Below, piece by piece: positions 1 through 11,320 of a stretch of DNA of 64,000 nucleotides (within the stretch, counting starts at the first letter, position 1; every line of letters starts with the position of its first letter). The stretch covers positions 496,001 through 560,000 of the forward strand of contig QNQO01000653.1 in assembly GCA_003290165.1 (NCBI GenBank), read 5' to 3'. Source of the DNA: Berberis thunbergii. Lineage: Eukaryota; Streptophyta; Magnoliopsida; Ranunculales; Berberidaceae. Both the position numbers and the translations under genes were made by a program. The notes beneath the pieces are model-generated. The model did no database searches and was not told the DNA's origin. It saw only the letters and a list, made by a program, of their open reading frames with translations.

Positions 1-69
1 TGGCTGGTTGGTAGCTCCCATGACAATAACATGAGCTTGTGATTTCAGTCCATCCATGACTTAAAGTCA

Positions 70-174
<105 letters not shown>

Positions 175-433
175 TTACCTATGCATTCAACAAATTCTTA
201 CTACTTTTCCAAGCAACCTTTTCCAAGCATACAAATAGCATTCAAACAGCATTCAACATACATTTGAGCAATTCAAGCATACGATTCAACATTCAGCATT
301 CAACATTTAATATTCAACATACATTTCAGCATTCAAGCATTTCATCATTTTAGCATTCAAGCAACATTCAACATTCAAATTAGCTACGGTTAAAGTTTAA
401 TTACTCATGTATTTAGGTGCGTATGGTTAAAGT

Positions 434-2630
434 TTAATTACTCACCCCGCTTGGCTGCGTCGCGGATCCCATTAGAGGTTGGATGTTTGTCATGAATGCT
501 CTAATTTCCTCCATATCAATGGACAACGTGTCTACCTTCTGATTGGTTGTCTCCAACTTTACTTTGGTTGTTTCCAGATTTGCTTTCGTTGTCTCCAGAT
601 TTGCTGTCGTTGTCTCCATATTCGCTTTCGTTGTCTCCAGATTTGCTTCAGTGGTTGCTAGCTTTTCCTTCGTAGCTGCGAGCTCTTGTGCAGTTGCATC
701 ATGAGCTGCAACCAGCTGTTGCTTAGTACGCTCATGTGATTCCACTAGTTAACGTACTTTGGCATTAGCTTCATCCCCCACTCTCTGAACGACCGCATTC
801 AATTGCTCATGATTTTGCCCATCTTCATTGCGGAGCATTTTTGGAGTGAAACCCCATACATCTTGGCCCTCCCTTGTCCATCCCCCCCCCCCCCCCCCCA
901 TCACATCTGTAAACGCCTCCTCCCTATTCATTCCCTCTCAGCCATCTGTTGGTTGTGTTAGTTGTTCCATTTGCTCCTAGATCAAAACAGATGCGCATAC
1001 CCATAAACCATAAATGATCAAATACATTTTATGATGGTTAACAACATTAGAACAACACGTTACCTAGGTACATTCATATAATTCCATAGAATATAACGTA
1101 CATATCTCCTTGCTGCTTCTGGCTGAGGGAATAATCCATCAGATAATGTGTAAGTTGCTTTGAACATTTGCATACGATCTGGTTCTTGTCCATTTGGGTT
1201 TTTTCTCTTTGGAATAATACAAATTACATTAAAAGAATATACATAAGGTAGTACATCTTCATGCATTAAGGGGTAATATATGAGCGGCATGGCACATAAC
1301 ATACATTTTATATAGAAAGCATTGGGAAAAAATTGCTACCTCTTCCTCCCATTTACATGCAAATGACATGGTTCCACATCGATGAATCATCTTCAATCGG
1401 GCGCGATTTGCTTTATTTTGTGCACTGACTTTCTGCATACAAACACAAATTCACAGTTACAATTCCTTTCAATCATATGAACTATGGTACTAGTAAAACT
1501 ACAGTACTTAACATATACACCTTAAAATTTTCGCTCCTCCAGTACTCTACAAGCTTCCGCCACTGAGCCTTATCCACCCCATCATCAGTGTGCTCATATT
1601 GTTGCTCAAGTGGTCGATCATACCTATGATATTCCCTGAACAAATAGTGCTTCCATTGTTTCCAACAATCGCAAGCTTTAGTTTGGACCCATCTCTGTCA
1701 AATTTTATAATAAAGTTTTTTTTAGTATAATATAATCACATGTCGATATATAAAAACACTAATTATCAAATTTGAAACAAAATCACTCGTCAAGATAGAC
1801 AAAGACCTTAGTTATCTCCGGACAGTTTTCGAATGAGAACTTTGCCTGTGACAAAAATGCAGGATTCCAATAATTATCAAGCTATGATACGTAATATAGA
1901 TATACGTTTTGGGAAAATGTGCTATGTCGTATATTATTAAACTTGCAAGACTATTACCGATATGATCTTCCAAATAGTTTCCTTCACATTTGGTGAAATC
2001 TTCGGCCATTTGCAAGGTAAAAGAGGCACCTTACTTTCATCCCGTGCGATAATACCTATTTCAGTGGATACTTTTGCCGCTGTCTTGCCGATAGGCTGTC
2101 CAAAGGCATTGCATTTCACCACCATCAATTTTGTATGGCTTGGGCCATCATATTGATGTGTACCCCTGCGTTTCTTATATCGTCGTACTGCAATTCCAAT
2201 AGCACCAAAGTTAAATAAGCTATATCTCATGAATATTACAAAAAAATTTGATTTCCTCAAACTATGTCATATCTGGAAAAAAAAAATTATACACTTGCGA
2301 TAAGTCAGCAAACATTACCTATACGAACAGCTTCCTCCCTATGCCTTGTAGATAGGCATCCATCCACACTCCTCTCTAGTTGTTGTTCCTTTTCATTCAT
2401 ATCATGGTCAGCAAGGTCTTGTTGATCATCAGATAGCGGCTGTCCCTCTCCAGCAATAGAGGGAGTAATAGTCTCAGGGACTACACTATCTGTTTGAGAT
2501 AGTTGAGACACATGCTGTGACCTTTCCTGACTTGATATAGCTTGTGAAGTAGAAGCATGCTATGAAAAGGTTGCTCTTCGAGAATGCAATTGTCCTCTTT
2601 GAGTTAGACGCTTCATCTCTAGATTTTTTT
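434..2630 (-). pseudogene. TNPA-like (Transposase_24, Ptta/En/Spm) gene, degraded
   Basis: Exon-like pieces on the minus strand match the plant En/Spm Transposase_24 type. The region near 2260-1940 encodes a basic RYKKRR start followed by a GQPIGKTAAKVSTEIG block; the region near 1600-1540 holds the block ending in WRKLVEYW-type sequence; near 1240-1130 is NGQEPDRMQMFKATYTLSDG; and the C-terminal part (745-434) is a coiled coil of LETTKAN-type heptads. In the family this protein binds the subterminal repeats and assists the transposase. Comparison with the second copy at 59544-61640 shows indels and an 18-C run at 882-899 (7 C in the other copy), which breaks or expands a glycine stretch. No continuous reading frame survives. 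Confidence 0.75.
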
Positions 2631-2876
2631 AACCTTTTATAACATTCAAGATTGCACATATTCATGCATAGAAAAAAATATAAGTTCAGAAAGCAACATC
2701 AAATTTATCGCAGCCATAGAGCCAAATAGATTGAACCACATATATTAAACCATTGAATACAATATAAGTACCAATCATATACTGTGCATATTGTAAAATA
2801 GCATTATAGTTGAGATGCAGAACTTGTGCTCATACTTTAAAATATGAATGACAACTTCATACTTTACTCTATGAAT

Positions 2877-2963
2877 TTAGAAGACCCAACTTGTTAACAC
2901 TCTATTACAACATCTTCATCACCATCCATATTATCAAACCTTCTAACAGGAACGGGGTCAGAA
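2877..2963 (-). pseudogene. DUF4216 C-terminal scrap of CACTA TNPD transposase
   Basis: About 85 bp matches the end of the DUF4216-containing transposase exon of the other copy (around 61890-61975) almost base for base: an acidic tail read from a CATCTTCATCACCATCC stretch on the plus strand. Homology stops abruptly at about 2962, which marks the deletion junction. Confidence 0.7.
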
Positions 2964-3130
2964 ATGCCTGTTACGACACCTTTTGCATGGACATTTTATC
3001 CTTCCATGAAAAGACGACAAATCAAAAGCATCATTAAGGAAGGTGTGGAGCCTTAGTTCATATTCGGTGTTGAGACGATTATGCTCAATCCAATTTTTTC
3101 CATGTTGGAATCTAACTTAGCCTGGATATA
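2964..3130 (-). pseudogene. Transposase-associated domain (TNPD N-terminal exon), fused remnant
   Basis: On the minus strand, about 45 codons read NWIEHNRLNTEYELRLHTFL and on through IKCPCKRCRNR to a TGA at the deletion junction. This is the Transpos_assoc domain found at the N terminus of CACTA TNP2/TNPD transposases (a W.. start and a CPCKxCRN zinc-ribbon-like signature). It abuts the DUF4216 tail at about 2962, so the transposase catalytic region (Transposase_21) and DUF4218 have been removed. No start codon is obvious, as expected for a fragment. Confidence 0.65.
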
Positions 3131-4076
3131 GTATAAAGATGAATTTATTAATTGACATTTATGAAAACCAAAAATTTATTCTTTTAAAAAGATAAAGTAA
3201 AACAAGTATATATTATACATTATCTTTTACGGCTATTCAAATTTGAAGCTTGCTCTTGTAAGGTTTTACAAACTCAATATGTTATTTATGTATGATGCTC
3301 TATCTCCCTAAAAGCCATGCAAATGGGGGATCAACCCAAATATATCAAACGAACCCAAAGTTCAAAATAAACGAAACAAGCAGGATACTGCACGCTTATG
3401 GCATATCTACCCATTGGCTAATAATTTATTATTCCACGCTTATGGCACGTCTCTCTCAAAGTAGTTGTATATATTCATTTTCGACTTCACATAAAAAGTA
3501 AGCAAGCCAAATGCAGAATAATTAGAAGTAAACGACAATTTGAAATCATTAACCCTAAGCGGGCTCAAGCATGAGCTTTATGTTATGTCTGATAAGTTGT
3601 TATTAGAGAACACCTTAGTTTCATGACAAGTTTGCTTGTCATGCAAGCTCCTTTTTATTATTTTGAATGCCCTAGTATGAAAAAAAAAATGCAAGAAAAG
3701 CAGGGCACTAACATGGTCAACAAAAGCAGTGCACTAACATGGTCAAAACAAAACCAATCTAATCAAGCATTTCACTATTGGTTGGTACACTTAAAATACA
3801 TCAAAAGTGTGGATGGTTTGACTTAATTCTACCATCCACATCTATTGCTATAGATGGTAAGAAGATTTAATAATTCATTAAATTCCACTTGAGCTCCATG
3901 AAAAAGTTTTGCTAAATTTGAACATGTAAGGAATTTTACAAGTGTATTTTGATTGTATGGAAGAAATTTTACAATCATACTATTACACTGAAAACTAAAG
4001 CTTGTGTACGTATATATGAAACAGACTTGGGAAGGTTTATACGTCTACCTTGAATTCCTAGAAGAGTTCTACTTCC
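3131..4076. other. AT-rich CACTA interior, no gene seen
   Basis: Lies between the TNPD N-terminal scrap and the subterminal array. Short open frames occur on both strands but none resembles a known protein. It is probably intron or 5' leader of the lost transposase gene. Confidence 0.4.
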
Positions 4077-4262
4077 ATCTTTAGACTAAAAGTCTGTGAG
4101 TTTGGAGTAGTATTAGTTGTTCGCCACTTTTACAGTTCAAAACAATATAAAAAATTTGCATCTTTAGACTAAAATTTGCAAAACAATATAAAGTCTGTGA
4201 GTCTATGAATTTTACTTCCATCTTTAGACTAAAATTTGCAAAACAATATAAACCTAAGTGAG
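4077..4262. repeat. Imperfect tandem repeat around CATCTTTAGACTAAAATTTG
   Basis: The phrase CATCTTTAGACTAAAA occurs three times within about 190 bp (near 4077, 4159 and 4219), with AACAATATAAA and AGTCTGTGAGT as linked sub-motifs. Units are about 65-80 bp and partly rearranged. Confidence 0.6.
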
Positions 4263-4334
4263 AGATTTGATTTTTACTCACCTTATTAGATCACAAAAAC
4301 CCCAAATTTCTCCCACCTTGAAGTTGAAGAAGAT

Positions 4335-4650
4335 GAAGAATGAGATGATCTTCCTGGATGCAGAAGGATTCCAGGCCCCTCAGCAGGTGATGCGGCGCGG
4401 GTTCTTCCTCTGAAAATCGAGGGTTCTTCCTTTGAAAATATGGTTCTTCCTCTCAGACCTTCTTCCTCTCACAGCTTCTTCCTCTGAAAATCGCGCATCT
4501 TCCTTGCAGAGCTTCTTCCTCTCAAAACACCGTGACGCAGGATGTCAAACCTTCGTCCTCTCAAAATCGCTCTTCCAAACCTTCTTCCTATCAGAATAGG
4601 GTTATTCTTCTCAATGATTCTTCCTCTCTCTGCTTCTTCCTCTGCAATAC
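4335..4650. repeat. CTTCTTCCTCT-rich minisatellite in CACTA 5' region
   Basis: About a dozen degenerate units of roughly 20-27 bp share the core TTCTTCCTCTgaAAATCG. On the transposase-coding (minus) strand this is a purine-rich GAGGAAGAA tract. It sits between the transposase gene remains and the subterminal array. Confidence 0.65.
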
Positions 4651-4739
4651 GCTCTTCACAAAACAAAAACAACGCGGGATTCCCAATTTTATTCGCGCCT
4701 AATAGGTTTTTATTTTGTGTATTTTTTTTATCGCTTAGG

Positions 4740-4815
4740 GATGGCAAAAACCGTAGCTAGGATTTGTAAATCTTAGCTACGGTTATTATACCGTGGCTAA
4801 GTAAAATTTTCGTCA
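4740..4815. repeat. Isolated CACTA subterminal hairpin unit
   Basis: The CGTAGCTAGG and TTAGCTACGGTTATTATACC motifs with TACCGTGGCTAAG form a palindromic unit of the same family as the main array at 6494-7350. It marks the inner limit of the right subterminal region. Confidence 0.55.
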
Positions 4816-5159
4816 ATATATTATTTTTTTCAAATATACACTTATGGACGACATAAAGTGTAGCAAAGTGTTTTTATTTGTAAATCCCAAACAAGTTTTT
4901 ACTCTATCAACCCCAAATTGATATTATATATATATGATTCAGGGGGCTACATAAGCAAAAAAATTATATGGATTTACAATCAAGGACAAACTAAAACTTA
5001 CAAATTTTGATTCAAGGTTTATACTATTAAAAAACAACAAATACGATTTTGGAAAGACAAATTCGGAGTGTCCATGCCTTTTCAATCAGAATAATTTTTT
5101 CTATTCGTCCAAATTCAAAGCGTCTTCAAGTTTTACAAAAATTAAACAATCTTTCGGCC

Positions 5160-5665
5160 TGAAAAAAATGAAGGATATGGGTAAGATGCAGGAGATGATC
5201 AAAAATAAAATGATACGAGTAAAAAAATGATATTAGTAAGATGAAGGATATGAGTTAAAAATTGACTTAAATGCATATCAAAGAGGATATGGGTAAGATG
5301 CAGGAGATGATCCAAAAAAAATTTATAAATCATTCTCATACCTGCAAGTGGCTTTTAACAAGGGCAATGCTAAGTCCTTTCACATTCATTAGTTGAAAGA
5401 CAAATTTGGGAGTTGATTCTGCAACAATCAAAGGAAAAAAAAATTTGATATAGAGTTAGTAATCCTTGATAATTGTTGAAATGCTCAATGAGCTTCTCCT
5501 CTGTTGTCTACCATGAAATCCCTACGATGAAGAACGTCTGCAAGTTTTATGAATATGAAACAATGTTTCGCCTTGCATAAAAACCAAGGCCTTTCAACTA
5601 GTAAAAAAGTGACTGGAAGGCGGTAAGAATATCAAAGAGAATATGGGTAAGATGCAGGGACGACT
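5160..5665. repeat. Dispersed GGATATGGGTAAGATGCAGG repeats
   Basis: GATATGGGTAAGATGCAGG occurs at about 5172, 5286 and 5640, twice followed by AGATGATC, within otherwise AT-rich CACTA interior. No coding potential was recognised. The following stretch to about 6300 is unremarkable apart from a purine-rich segment (5890-5960). Confidence 0.5.
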
Positions 5666-6452
5666 TATACCGTATCAAAGAAACTGTAGTTAAAAGAAAT
5701 TTTAAGGCTTCTCTTTCAAAAAAATTGTTACAAAGAACATTTCCCCTCGATGAGCCTCATTTGCTTAAGTCACGCAATGAAGTAACAACCACCATTATAT
5801 AAGGTAAAGAGAACATTCGACAAATGTATGCAATTTTAACATTCGACAAATGTTAGCCTTGTTTATGATTTACTAAACCTTATCTCTCACCTGAAGAATA
5901 AGACGCACGCAGGAGATGGCGGCGCTGGAGTGGGCGGAGGCGATAGAGAGTAGAGAATAAGGGACAGATAGTACCACCACGACACCACCGTCGCCCTCCT
6001 TATATCAAAGAGAAAATATGAGATCTATGATCTTTGATATCTCTTGCATCTAGGGAAAGGCGGCCGGGATGGGTGTCAAGTGAGAGTTTTATCCTGGATT
6101 TGGGTTTCTTCTCTGCTTCTGGGGTCTTCTCTGCCACGACGGACTTCTCCTCTGTAAAATTTAAATTTATATAGAGAGAGAGTTAATTGAAGGAGATTGG
6201 TTGAGTTGGTTTCACGCAGATCGGTGACATGGTTTGTTTTAGTGTGTTGGATTTAGCTATAGTTTTTAAGTGTTATTGACAGTTGCGACGAGGTTCTATT
6301 TTTGATAATTTTTTTTTAAATATTCTATTAGGGACGGTTTTTTGCCGTAGCTAATAAAATATTCTTTATAAAACTTAGCTATTTTTTTGATTTAGCTAAA
6401 TGTTTATATATATATATATATTTAAAAAAAAACCATTAGCTACATGTTTTTA

Positions 6453-6483
<31 letters not shown>

Positions 6484-6493
6484 TTTAAAAACA

Positions 6494-7350
6494 TTAGCTA
6501 CGGTATTCTACCGTGGCTAACCAAATTTATTTGTAAATCTTAGCCACGGCCCCTGTGCCGTCGCTACTTTGGTTTTTATATATTTCATTTTTTTTAAAAA
6601 CTATTAGCTACGGTATTCTACCGTGGCTAACCAAATTTTTTTGTAAACTTTAGCCATGGCCCCTGTGCCATCGCTACATTGATTTTTATATATTTCATTT
6701 TTTTAAACTATTAGCTACGGTATTCTACCGTGGCTAACCAAATTTTTTTGTAAACTTTAGCCACGGCCCCTGTGCCGTCGCTACATTGATTTTTATATAT
6801 TTCATTTATTTTTTAAAAACTATTAGTTACGGTATTCTACCGTGGCTAACCAAGTTTTTTTGTAAACTTTAGCCACGACCCCTGTGTTGTTGCTACTTTG
6901 GTTTTTATATATTTCATTAAAAAAAAACTATTAGCTACGGTATTCTACTGTGGCAAACCAAATTTTTTGTAAACTTTAGTCACGGCCCCTGTGCCGTCGC
7001 TACATTGATTTTTATATATTTCATTTTTTTTTAAAACTAGTAGCTACGGTATTCTACCGTGGCTAGCCAAATTTTTTTGTAAATCTTAGCCACGACCCCT
7101 GTGCAGTCATTACTATATCTTTAATTTTTTTTAAAAAACTATTAGCTACGGTATTCTACCGTGGCTAACCAAATTTTTTTGTAAATCTTAGCCACAGCCC
7201 CTGGGCCGTCGCTACTTTGGTTTTATATATATAATTTTTTTTAAAAACTATTAGCTACGGTATTTCTATCGTGGCTAACCAAATTTTTTTGTAGATTGTA
7301 GCGACGTCAAGTATACTGTCGCTAATAAGCGATCGATTTATGCCGTTGCA
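6494..7350. repeat. Right subterminal hairpin array of CACTA copy 1 (8 units of about 109 bp)
   Basis: Units start near 6494, 6604, 6711, 6823, 6931, 7040, 7142 and 7251, giving spacings of about 102-112 bp. Each unit contains TAGCTACGGTATTCTACCG followed by TGGCTAACC, then TTAGCCACGGCCCCTGTGCC and GTCGCTAC. The half-sites are inverted, so every unit can fold into two hairpins. In En/Spm elements such subterminal repeats are the binding sites of the TNPA-type protein; that role is inferred here from position. Confidence 0.85.
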
Positions 7351-7487
7351 AAATATTAAACGACAGTTTTTTTAATTTGTGTACTGAAACCGTATCAGAA
7401 ATAGTAGCGACGGTTTTATGCCGTCGCAAATCGTTTGAATAGCGTCGGTTTCTTAAAACCGTCACTAATTTCCGTAGCTAATAATGC

Positions 7488-7501
7488 TTTTTTTTGTAGT
7501 G
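7488..7501 (-). repeat. CACTA right terminal inverted repeat
   Basis: TTTTTTTTGTAGTG ends the element; the reverse complement CACTACAAAAAAAA matches the left terminus at 50573. The next three bases (TGA) would be the target duplication, but the left partner lies outside the window. Confidence 0.8.
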
Positions 7502-8170
7502 TGAGATTATACTCAAGCAAAAAAAAAAAATCATCAACAACTATAGCAAAAGCACAAAAAGAAAAGAAAAGAAAAAGTAAATCTACCCAACTTCATTTTG
7601 TCAAATATCAATTGCTCGTGACTTCCAAATGTATTGATCAGTTCTTATGATGTATAATCATTGAGGTTTTGAAGTTGGTTATGATCTCAATGCACACTAA
7701 TGAGTTTTCAAATAAATTACTCCATGATAAGGAATGTGGTTTTTCGAAGTATGTCGAAATTTTATGAAATATTTCCAATTTTGGAGTTACCGAAATATCT
7801 TTGAAATAGAAATATTTAATTTTTTTAAGAGAATTTCCTGAAAAAAATATTTCAATGTCCATATATTTTAATCTACTATAATATTATTTTAGTATAAGAA
7901 GTTTGTTATGCATTGATTCTTATGTACTATGTAGTACACTATAAGTCACGTAAGATTTTTATTTAATATTTAAGAGTTTAAAATGCATAACTTATATTGT
8001 TAAATTCAAAATTAGAATATAAGTTTTTATGTTTTTTTCTACACAAAATGAAATATTTCTTAAAATCAGGGGATAGAAATTAACTCGAATAACGACTTCA
8101 CAATCCGCGCTCCATGGATTATTGTGTCTGATAAACTGACCTTATTATACTTGCTATTTTTTCATTTTGC
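7502..8170 (+). repeat. Dispersed repeat R1, copy 1 (interrupted by CACTA)
   Basis: Shares long stretches with 10620-11000 and 20120-20690: AACTTCATTTTGTCAAAT, a tract with TTTGAAGTTAYsGAAATA, then AATTTCCTGAAAAA and an AT-rich tail. The CACTA element appears to have inserted into the middle of this copy, because the sequence upstream of GAGATTmTACTC in the other copies is absent here. Nature unknown: an old non-autonomous element or a duplicated gene fragment. Confidence 0.55.
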
Positions 8171-8660
8171 AAGGAGTTTTTCATTTTTCTTTTATTTTCT
8201 TTAAGATGCTCTTGGTTTTCTCATACTGCTAAACAAGGAATGATGAAAAAAAAGGAATGAGATTTTGCGAAATTTTATTTTTAAATTTACAAAAAGAAAA
8301 AAGTACATTTTTTGAGTTTTTTTTTGAAAAGTTTCGAGATTTTTTTTTATTTCAAAGTTTTTTTTCATAAATTTTGTTTATTCATAAAAATACAAAAATC
8401 AGCCCTGATTTTTTCGTATTATAATTTATTATAATTATTTATCAATTTTTGAAATCACCCCTCTAATTTTCTAATTATTATTTCTTCTACTTATATATTT
8501 ATTTTTGAAACCATCCCTGATTTTCTAATTATATATTGATTTCACATTTGTTTCATTTATTGGTATTTAGGCTTCATTTGATGTGTTTAAAATATTTATT
8601 TACTTGCATCTTATTTTTTCCACATATTTCATATACCCTTGAAATTCATTATATATATTT
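8171..8660. other. AT-rich spacer, nothing recognised
   Basis: Low-complexity A/T runs with short frames only. Confidence 0.4.
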
Positions 8661-8689
8661 TGATGCGACCAAAAATCGTCATCCTGTGA

Positions 8690-9860
8690 GTTTGACCCGC
8701 AAAACCACTGTTAGACTGCCAACGACCACATTTTTAGTGGTCGAAGGCACTCCGATGCTCAAGTCAGTAACTTTGTTGGAAGAAGAAAGTAAATCTGGAC
8801 AAAACTCAGCTAAAGTTGCATCATGTAAATAGGAGAGTCAAATCGACCTCCCTTGAATCGAGTTGAGAGCCAATTGAGTCCATTCGAGCCCCCTGTTCAT
8901 ACATTTTTTTTACCTTATATAATGAGTGAATTGATGACTGCATTCAGTTGTGTGCATGACTTAAGCTCGGCTGGCGCAATGAAGGGGGGTCATTTATTGT
9001 AATGGTCTCCTCCTTCACTGAGATGGGAGTAATTCTCTCCATTTCCTTCGTAACGGTCCATCATTATTTATAGCGACTTAAGTCTTCGTAACAGCTCTCC
9101 AACATTTATGGTGACTTGAGTCACATGTATGGCCACGATCGGGTGATGATTTCATGTATCATTAATGAGGGTTTTCTTTATTCGTTCTTTGAAGTCAATG
9201 TGACAAGTCATTGGGGTAAGATTGCGTGAATTCGGACCGGATGAAATCATCGGATTTCGGCTGCATGAATTATGACTAGACGAAGATTTTTTTTGTGACG
9301 AGTTGTTGTACTCGAACTTCGCGAGTTCTAACCAGATGTCGTATCGTAGTCGACTACGTGAATCTGTTACCAGGTGAATTCTGTGAATTCAGACCAGATG
9401 TCGTTCGTGACATTGTTGCGTTGGAGATGTAATCTTCGTAGTCAATTTCATGAGTTCGGACCAGATGAAGTCAACATGATCAAACTACATGAGTCCGATC
9501 CAGATGAAGTCAGTTTGACTAGTTGGGCAGGCGGACCCAATTCTTGTCAGAATGATGAGGAACATCAATAAGCTTTGTTGGATGATTCAAGTAGAAATCT
9601 CTCGAACTCTAGATCAAGATCCTATTCCAAGGCTTCGTTTCTGGTACTCTAGACCACCTTTTAGGTAGTCGAAGGCACTCCAATTCTTAAGTTAGTAACT
9701 CTATTGGAAGAAGGAAGTAAATTTGGACAAAATTGAGTTAAAGTTGAATACCTTTGTCGAAAGTTCCCTTTACCTTTTATAATGGTCGTAGTTAACTCTC
9801 TGCGTGACTTAAGCATGTGAGGTGCAACGGAAAGAGATATTTCTGCAACAGCTAAAATAA
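8690..9860. repeat. Degenerate LTR-like sequence, two partial direct copies
   Basis: Two related blocks lie in the same orientation: 8700-8830 and 9650-9760 share GTCGAAGGCACTCC, AGTTAGTAACT-type sequence, TTGGAAGAAgrAAGTAAAT and GGACAAAAyTsAG. Both are followed downstream by a TTTTACCTTwTATAATG block (a possible TATA region) and GTGACTTAAGC-type sequence. The layout resembles the U3/R part of an old plant gypsy LTR. No internal coding region is left, so the assignment is tentative. Confidence 0.4.
9205..9530. repeat. Degenerate GAGTTCGGACCAGATGAAGTC repeats
   Basis: At least six degenerate copies of tGAaTTCgGACCAGATG followed by aaGTC or tCGT occur about 30-60 bp apart (near 9228, 9325, 9388, 9450 and 9488). 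They are more ordered than the flanks and lie between the two LTR-like blocks. Confidence 0.5.
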
Positions 9861-9933
9861 TATTACTTGGGTGCATAAAGTATAACACATTTTGTATTAG
9901 GAGACTAATTTTTTTGTTTTGCATTTTCACCTG

Positions 9934-10206
9934 TCAAAAACTGTTGACATACCTCAAAAGAGATATGGACAACCATTTTGTCATGTTATCTTCCTTCACC
10001 GGGTTTTTGGTTTCTCGATCTTCACATAGGAGAGTAATCTCATGAAGTAGAGAACCTTTGGATACCATCCCAATTGTTGAGCACGACAGAACATCAAGAA
10101 TGTGTTCGCATAGTAGGAATTGAAACCCATAAAGACATGCCACAATGCGTGACCCTGTGGGTTGACATAGATTTCCTTGCATCACCAAGTGTGCATCAAA
10201 CACCAA
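9934..10206 (-). other. Unrecognised 90-codon open frame
   Basis: An open frame starts with ATG near 10206 (MVFDAHLVMQGNL) and is rich in Leu and Cys with no repeat structure. It is more protein-like than neighbouring frames, but it has no family I recognise and no clear flanking splice sites. It could be an exon fragment of a host gene or chance. Confidence 0.15.
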
Positions 10207-10239
10207 ATCACCCCTCTAGAAGGGAAATAATCAAATAAG

Positions 10240-11000
10240 ATAATTTGTTGTATACAAATCCAATTCCACATCTTTTCCCTCAGTCTCCACTCTTACTCAC
10301 TCCCCCTCCCATATTCCCTCTCAAATTCCTCAAAACCAAACCAAATTTGCTTCAAAAAAGCTCTTCCTTCTCTTCCCCCTTCTACTCTTCACCTCTACCT
10401 CTTCCAGCTTTGAAATCCCTTCCTCCTCCCTCACCACTCTCAAGTACTAAGCTCCTACTAAACCCCGCAATCACTCCAATGACACGTTTTTTTTTTTTTT
10501 TTTTTAAATTGAAACTCACATCCCTCCTCTCCATGGCACCCTATCCATCAATGGGTGGTGTGTTATCCATCTCACATGTTGCACTCATTGGTGAATCTCC
10601 ACTTTTCTCTTCCCAACTATACAAGAGATTCTACTCGAGTAAAAAACAACAAAAGCGTCAACAAAACGCAAGAAAAAAAACAAACAAGGTAATTTTTCCT
10701 AACTTCATTTTGTCAAATGTCCATTGCACTTAATTTCCAAACTTATTGATAGTTCTTATTGTGATTTCTCAAAATTTGTTGAAATTTCACAAAATATTTC
10801 CTAATTTGAAGTTATGGAAATATGTCTCGAAATCCGAAAATTTATTTTTTTTCCTTAGGGGAATTATCTTGAGAAAGGAAATAAAAATTTCAAAGATTTT
10901 AGGGTAATTTCCCTGAAAAATAAATATTTTAATCTCAATATATTTTACACACTATATTTTAGAGGAATTCCCCTGCAAATAAATGTGATTTCTCCTATTT
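10240..11000 (+). repeat. Dispersed repeat R1, copy 2 (most complete)
   Basis: Order of blocks: a CT-rich leader; CCTCTACCTCTTCCAGCTTT; a short open stretch; an A/T run; CTCACATCCCTCCTCTCC with CCATCAATGGGTGGTG; TACAAGAGATTCTACTCGAG; then the AACTTCATTTTGTCAAAT tail. The same order is seen at 15480-15515 plus 19919-20690 (split by the gypsy element), and partly at 7502-8170, 12915-13030 and 20890-21000. The frame through the ATGGCACCCTATCC block stays open in more than one copy, so a gene-derived origin is possible but unproven. Confidence 0.6.
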
Positions 11001-11089
11001 ATCATTTAATTGAACCAAAGTCTAGAATGGGGTTGCAGTAATTATGCAATTTAACAAAACAAAAGGATCATAACAAAGTCTATAATGCG

Positions 11090-11320
11090 AGATTTTTAAA
11101 CCTGTTTGGAAAGGTGGTGGGCATAACCTAAGCCAACCCAACCATACCCAATCAACAAGACCTTATTCTTCTTGTCTTTGTTGTTCTGGTGTTCTCCCTC
11201 ATAACATCAAGACTTGAGGAATCATTTTTAAAACCTTTCCTGTGTTCAATGTCGAAGTAATTGAAGTTGATGTTCGTGAAGCATTTCTCATGGTGATGCT
11301 CACCCAACCTCAGGTTTGCG
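11090..11320 (-). pseudogene. FAD-dependent oxidoreductase fragment (N-terminal exons), copy 1
   Basis: Read on the minus strand, a presequence-like N terminus (MRNASRTSTSITS, Ser/Thr/Arg-rich) near 11317 is followed by an exon with the Rossmann-type dinucleotide motif. Allowing for a frameshift it reads NKVLLIGYGWVGLGYAHH, ending at a donor-like CAG|GT near 11103. The same arrangement is at 43957-44420. The GxGxxG fold and the LSKQ ending fit plant amine-oxidase/desaturase-like FAD enzymes. Only the first two exons are present; the rest of the gene is absent. Confidence 0.45.

Noticed and set aside
479..661. Plus-strand Cys-rich repeated peptide (CLQICFRCL type)
   Set aside because: It is the antisense of the LETTKAN coiled-coil repeats of the TNPA-like gene.
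10245..10733. 162-codon plus-strand frame with PLPALKSLPPPSPL
   Set aside because: Low-complexity CT-rich leader and a poly-T run; present in degraded form in other R1 copies. Kept as repeat, not as a gene.
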